Part shown: positions 60,930 through 64,000 of the stretch, piece after piece
Position numbering within the stretch: position 1 is the stretch's first letter
How the letters are laid out: the number at the start of each line of letters is the position of its first letter
Assembly: GCA_026008535.1 (NCBI GenBank)
Contig: BRKX01000017.1
Span: forward strand, 9,626,501 to 9,690,500
DNA length: 64,000 nt
Direction of reading: 5' to 3'
Source: Perilla frutescens
Lineage: Eukaryota > Streptophyta > Magnoliopsida > Lamiales > Lamiaceae
Notes under the pieces: model-generated
What the model was told of the DNA's origin: nothing
What the model saw: only the letters and a program-made list of their open reading frames with translations
Databases searched by the model: none
Translations under genes and position numbers: made by a program

Positions 60930-61015
60930 ATGATTTAGTGGTAGAGTAATGATAGATTGAAAATTTGAGATTGAAGATTTCAAGTTTAAATTCTACCAAC
61001 ATTGTTAGGTGTGAG
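60930..61015 (+). repeat. tRNA-like head, possible SINE
   Basis: TTAGTGGTAGAGTAATG followed about 40 bp later by GATTTCAAGTTTAAATTC resembles A and B boxes of a tRNA promoter. No terminator or cloverleaf was worked out. It may be the 5' part of another SINE. Confidence 0.3.
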
Positions 61016-61206
61016 TCTATTATAACTGATTTTTCAAATATAATTTTTTTTGGGTACTGCATGCAGACTAGTGCAAACAAACAAAATTTATTAGTGTTCA
61101 ACTAAATAGTGATTCTCAATAATTACCCGGGTAAAAATAAAAATAAAAATAAAAATGAACAAACAATTACGAAAGTATATTTATATTTGGCTCTTAATCT
61201 ATATGA

Positions 61207-61215
61207 TATAAAAAG
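61207..61215 (+). promoter_or_regulatory. Possible TATA box of the NLR gene
   Basis: TATAAAAAG lies about 175 bp before the start codon. It is a candidate core promoter only. The sequence from 60,924 to here is AT-rich without other clear signals. Confidence 0.4.
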
Positions 61216-61336
61216 TAGTAATAATTTATGCTATCACACCCAAGGAAAATAGAAACACAGTTTACTTTTGTAATTCAAGGATACGCGTAACGCGTTCAAA
61301 CAATGTGAACAGGCGACCATAGAACCAACATCTACT

Positions 61337-61340
<4 letters not shown>

Positions 61341-61378
<38 letters not shown>
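61341..61378 (+). repeat. (AG)19 microsatellite in the NLR 5' leader
   Basis: Nineteen AG units end 5 bp before the ATG at 61,384, probably within the 5' untranslated region. GA tracts in plant leaders can bind BBR/BPC factors, but that is inference here. Confidence 0.85.
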
Positions 61379-61380
<2 letters not shown>

Positions 61381-61383
61381 GCA

Positions 61384-64000
61384 ATGGCGGACGCAGCAGT
61401 GGAATTTCTCCTCGAAAACCTGAAGCAGCTACTGCTCCACCACGTCGATTTAATCAAGGACGCCAAAAATCAGCTTGAGAAATTGGACAGCGATCTCCGC
61501 CTATTCAAAGCGTTTCTGAAGGACTCGGCGAAGAAGCGGCGCAAAGACGAGAAGCTGCGTGAGCTCGTACGCCAAATACAGAACGTCGTCTATGAAGCCG
61601 AAGACGTAATCGATTCGATCGTGACGCAGGCCAACGAGGCCAAATCCAAGAACTATTTCCAAAGAGCTTTCCAGAATCGGGCGGATATTACCGAACAAGT
61701 TGACTCCGTTTGCCGGAAGATCAGAGATATTTACGACAAGGGCAGGGTTGATTTCGCCTTCATTAATGTCGACGACGGAGAGCCGCCGGAAAAAAATGAG
61801 GTTATATTTTTTCTTCCCGGCCCTTTTACTTTATAATCCCCTCATTTTGTTTGAATTTAAGCTAATTATCTGTTGAGATTAGGATCTTGAATATGGAATT
61901 GATGGATATTTTGGGAAATACTTTTGGGTTAACCTAATTGTGTGGCATTGAATAATTGCATATTATAGTTTTTTTAGGTAAAATAATTGTCTATATTCAT
62001 TTCTTTTGCCCCCTTTTCGAAATCTTTTTGTTTGTTTTTTAATTTTAGTAATTTCTTTCAAAAATTGTCAATTTAGGCTAACTTTTGTCAATTGAGTAAA
62101 ATTGTGGTTGAATCATTGTTTCGTTAAAGTTACGTTAATTTTTGGACACATAAGAATTTCGGACTACTAATTTATTAATACTTTATCAACATATGTTTTA
62201 TGTTACTTTTATTTATTTAATTTCAATTGTAGCCTTAATTTTTGTACTTTTATTGATTGGACTTTTATATTTAAATTTTTATTAATTTTTTAATTAATAA
62301 GAAATAAATTATAACATTAAAAATAAATAAAATAGGGGTGAAAAGTTAATGGAAAAACAACAAACAACATCATAGAAAATAAAGTATAAGGAGTAAAAAT
62401 AGAAGTCTTAAAAGCAAAAAGTGCAAAAATTGAAGTGAATAGTAGCAGTAAAAAAATTAAATAGGGGTGAAAATTAATATAAATACAATAACAAAAACAT
62501 AACAAATAAAGTACATGGAGTAAAAGTTAAAAATCCAAGAAATGAAAATGCAAAAATTAAAGCATATAATTGTAAAAAAATAAATAAAAGTAATACAGTA
62601 TCAAACATATATTGATTAAGTATTAATTAATAGTCCAGATTATTCGAGCTTAATTTAGCACATACAACTATACAAGCTTTTAAAAGAATGTATTCTAAAA
62701 AAATATAACATTTACTAAAATATATTATTTTCATATTACAAATAATAGAAATATAGTAATTTTTATATATATGCATAACGCTTTTATAATTTAATATAAT
62801 GTCGCACATAGTTGGAAAAATGAATGTCTAGAGAGTTTGTACGTAATAAAATCTAATTATTAATTTATTGTGTATGAAGAGAAATCCCATAATATTCCCT
62901 GTTATTTGATTTCATTAAATTTTCTTTTTATCAAATTATAATTACATTAGCTATAACCTATAATACCGGAAACTAAATGAAAATAAATTTAATGAAGAAT
63001 GTAGTAATATAAATTATGACTTAATATTTTCTAGCAACACATGACGTTTGAGTGTATGACCGTCCATTTATTTGACTAGTACTCCGTCATGACCATAAAT
63101 TGCAAAAGACAGATAATTATTGCTAAATTTAGGGGAATAATCCCAAGACCTTCGAATTTGGAATAACAATTAATTTATTTGTCAAGCAAGAATTTATTTT
63201 CTTTGTTCTTTAGCTTCTTAAAAACTGTATGCAGTTGTTACATGCTCATGGATGATTTGCGCTTGATAGCTTGATACATGGCGTTGATGGAATGCCGAGT
63301 TCATTTTTGTCACAAGAAATCTTCCCAATGATTGATACCAGTAGAATCTAAAAAAAAAACCTCTATTGATTCGCATAAGATCTTGGAAATTACTGTATAA
63401 TTATCTCTAGTGACTAGTGTCCCTAGACTCGTATATGTTTATTTAATTTATTTTTGTTTGAAAAAGAAAAAGTTCTATCGTTGATCTTTTAGCTTTGGTT
63501 AATCTGTTGAACAGGCTCCCATACTAAGAAAAGACAATGTGGTGGGTTTTGAAGATGAGGCGGAAACATTAATGGGATATCTGGCTCAAGAAACTGAGCA
63601 TTTTGATGTCATCTCCATCATTGGTATGCCGGGCCTTGGGAAGACAACACTTGCTGGCAAGATTTTTCATGATCCACAAATCCAATACCAATTCCCAGTC
63701 CGTATATGGATTTATATATCTCAAGAGTTCACAAATAAGGACATCTTTCTTTCCATTCTGAAAGAGTTCACTAGGATAACTGAGGATATTAATAGCAAAA
63801 GTGATGTGGAGTTGGCCAATATGGTGGAGAGTTTTCTGGCAAGTGGGAAATTCTTACTTGTAATGGATGATGTATGGACGACTGAAGATTGGGATAAACT
63901 CGTATTTGCTTTACCGAAGAACAATAAGAGGGGTAAGGTCTTGATCACCAGTCGGCAAGTGGAAGTGGGTCGGTATGCTAATCGCTTCAGAGATCCTCAT
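61384..64000 (+). CDS. CC-NB-ARC (NLR) disease-resistance gene, partial
   Basis: An intracellular immune receptor of the coiled-coil class, cut by the window end. Exon 1 (61,384-61,800, 139 codons from MADAAVEFLLENLKQLLL) encodes an Rx-type coiled coil with the EDVID-type motif (YEAEDVIDSIV). An intron of 1,714 bp (61,801-63,514, GTTATA...ACAG, phase 0) follows. Exon 2 is open from 63,515 to the end and holds the start of NB-ARC: VGFEDEAETLMGYL, P-loop GMPGLGKTT (63,623-63,649), the RNBS-A region (IWIYISQEF), kinase-2 FLLVMDDVW (63,851-63,877) and RNBS-B KVLITSRQ. Key Lys, Thr and Asp residues are present and no stop is seen. The coiled coil reminds me of R1-like proteins of asterids. Effector specificity cannot be told. 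Confidence 0.93.
61801..63514 (+). other. Long intron of the NLR gene
   Basis: 1,714 bp, AT-rich (more so from 62,200 to 62,900), with GT and AG ends. No transposon protein fragment or further exon was recognised in it. Confidence 0.75.

Overview
The window is plant nuclear DNA, most likely from a eudicot. The evidence is spliceosomal introns, Ty3/gypsy and Mutator-like (MULE) transposons, an L1-type LINE relic and a coiled-coil NLR resistance gene at the right edge. The NLR coiled coil looks like the R1/late-blight type of asterids, but that lineage call is weak. Almost everything left of 61 kb is repetitive DNA.

Layout. (1) 1-17,899: a satellite array of about 40 head-to-tail monomers in two length classes (about 450 and 433 bp), with a 12-monomer higher-order block of about 5.3 kb present twice. 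(2) About 17.9-54.06 kb: what I read as one large, dead MULE ('MULE-A'). It holds a Ulp1-type (C48) cysteine protease gene with a DUF1985-like N-terminus (+ strand), a mudrA-type transposase (- strand, convergent with it) and a small SANT/Myb-like gene (- strand). Four LTR insertions have split it: CRM-like copy 1 (19,917-28,014, inside the Ulp1 gene), a Tekay/Del-like chromovirus (about 30,607-41,111, inside the transposase), a solo LTR (42,003-43,008, in the transposase acidic linker) and CRM-like copy 2 (44,358-52,566, upstream of the transposase). Subtracting these leaves about 8.3 kb. (3) About 54.1-56.7 kb: remains of a second MULE ('MULE-B') with a PB1-like N-terminus, a damaged catalytic core and an internal 120-bp inverted duplication. 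(4) 57.0-61.0 kb: small elements, namely two SINE-like fragments with long direct repeats, a 5'-truncated LINE with 14-bp target duplications, a 743-bp non-autonomous MULE with 9-bp target duplications, and another terminal-inverted-repeat element with a solo LTR in one arm. (5) 61,384-64,000: the first two exons of a CC-NB-ARC gene, the only gene that looks intact, running off the window.

Connections. The non-coding parts of MULE-A (left flank, introns, regions between genes, right flank) are dense in the CGATC/GGGATCCC words that also form the GC-rich core of every satellite monomer, whereas the LTR elements inside it are not. This suggests that the satellite grew out of a MULE-A terminal region. 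Nearly all broken reading frames in the transposons carry stops explicable as C-to-T changes on one strand or the other (CGA to TGA, CAA to TAA, TGG to TAG or TGA), as expected for long-methylated DNA. All boundaries and counts were made by eye.
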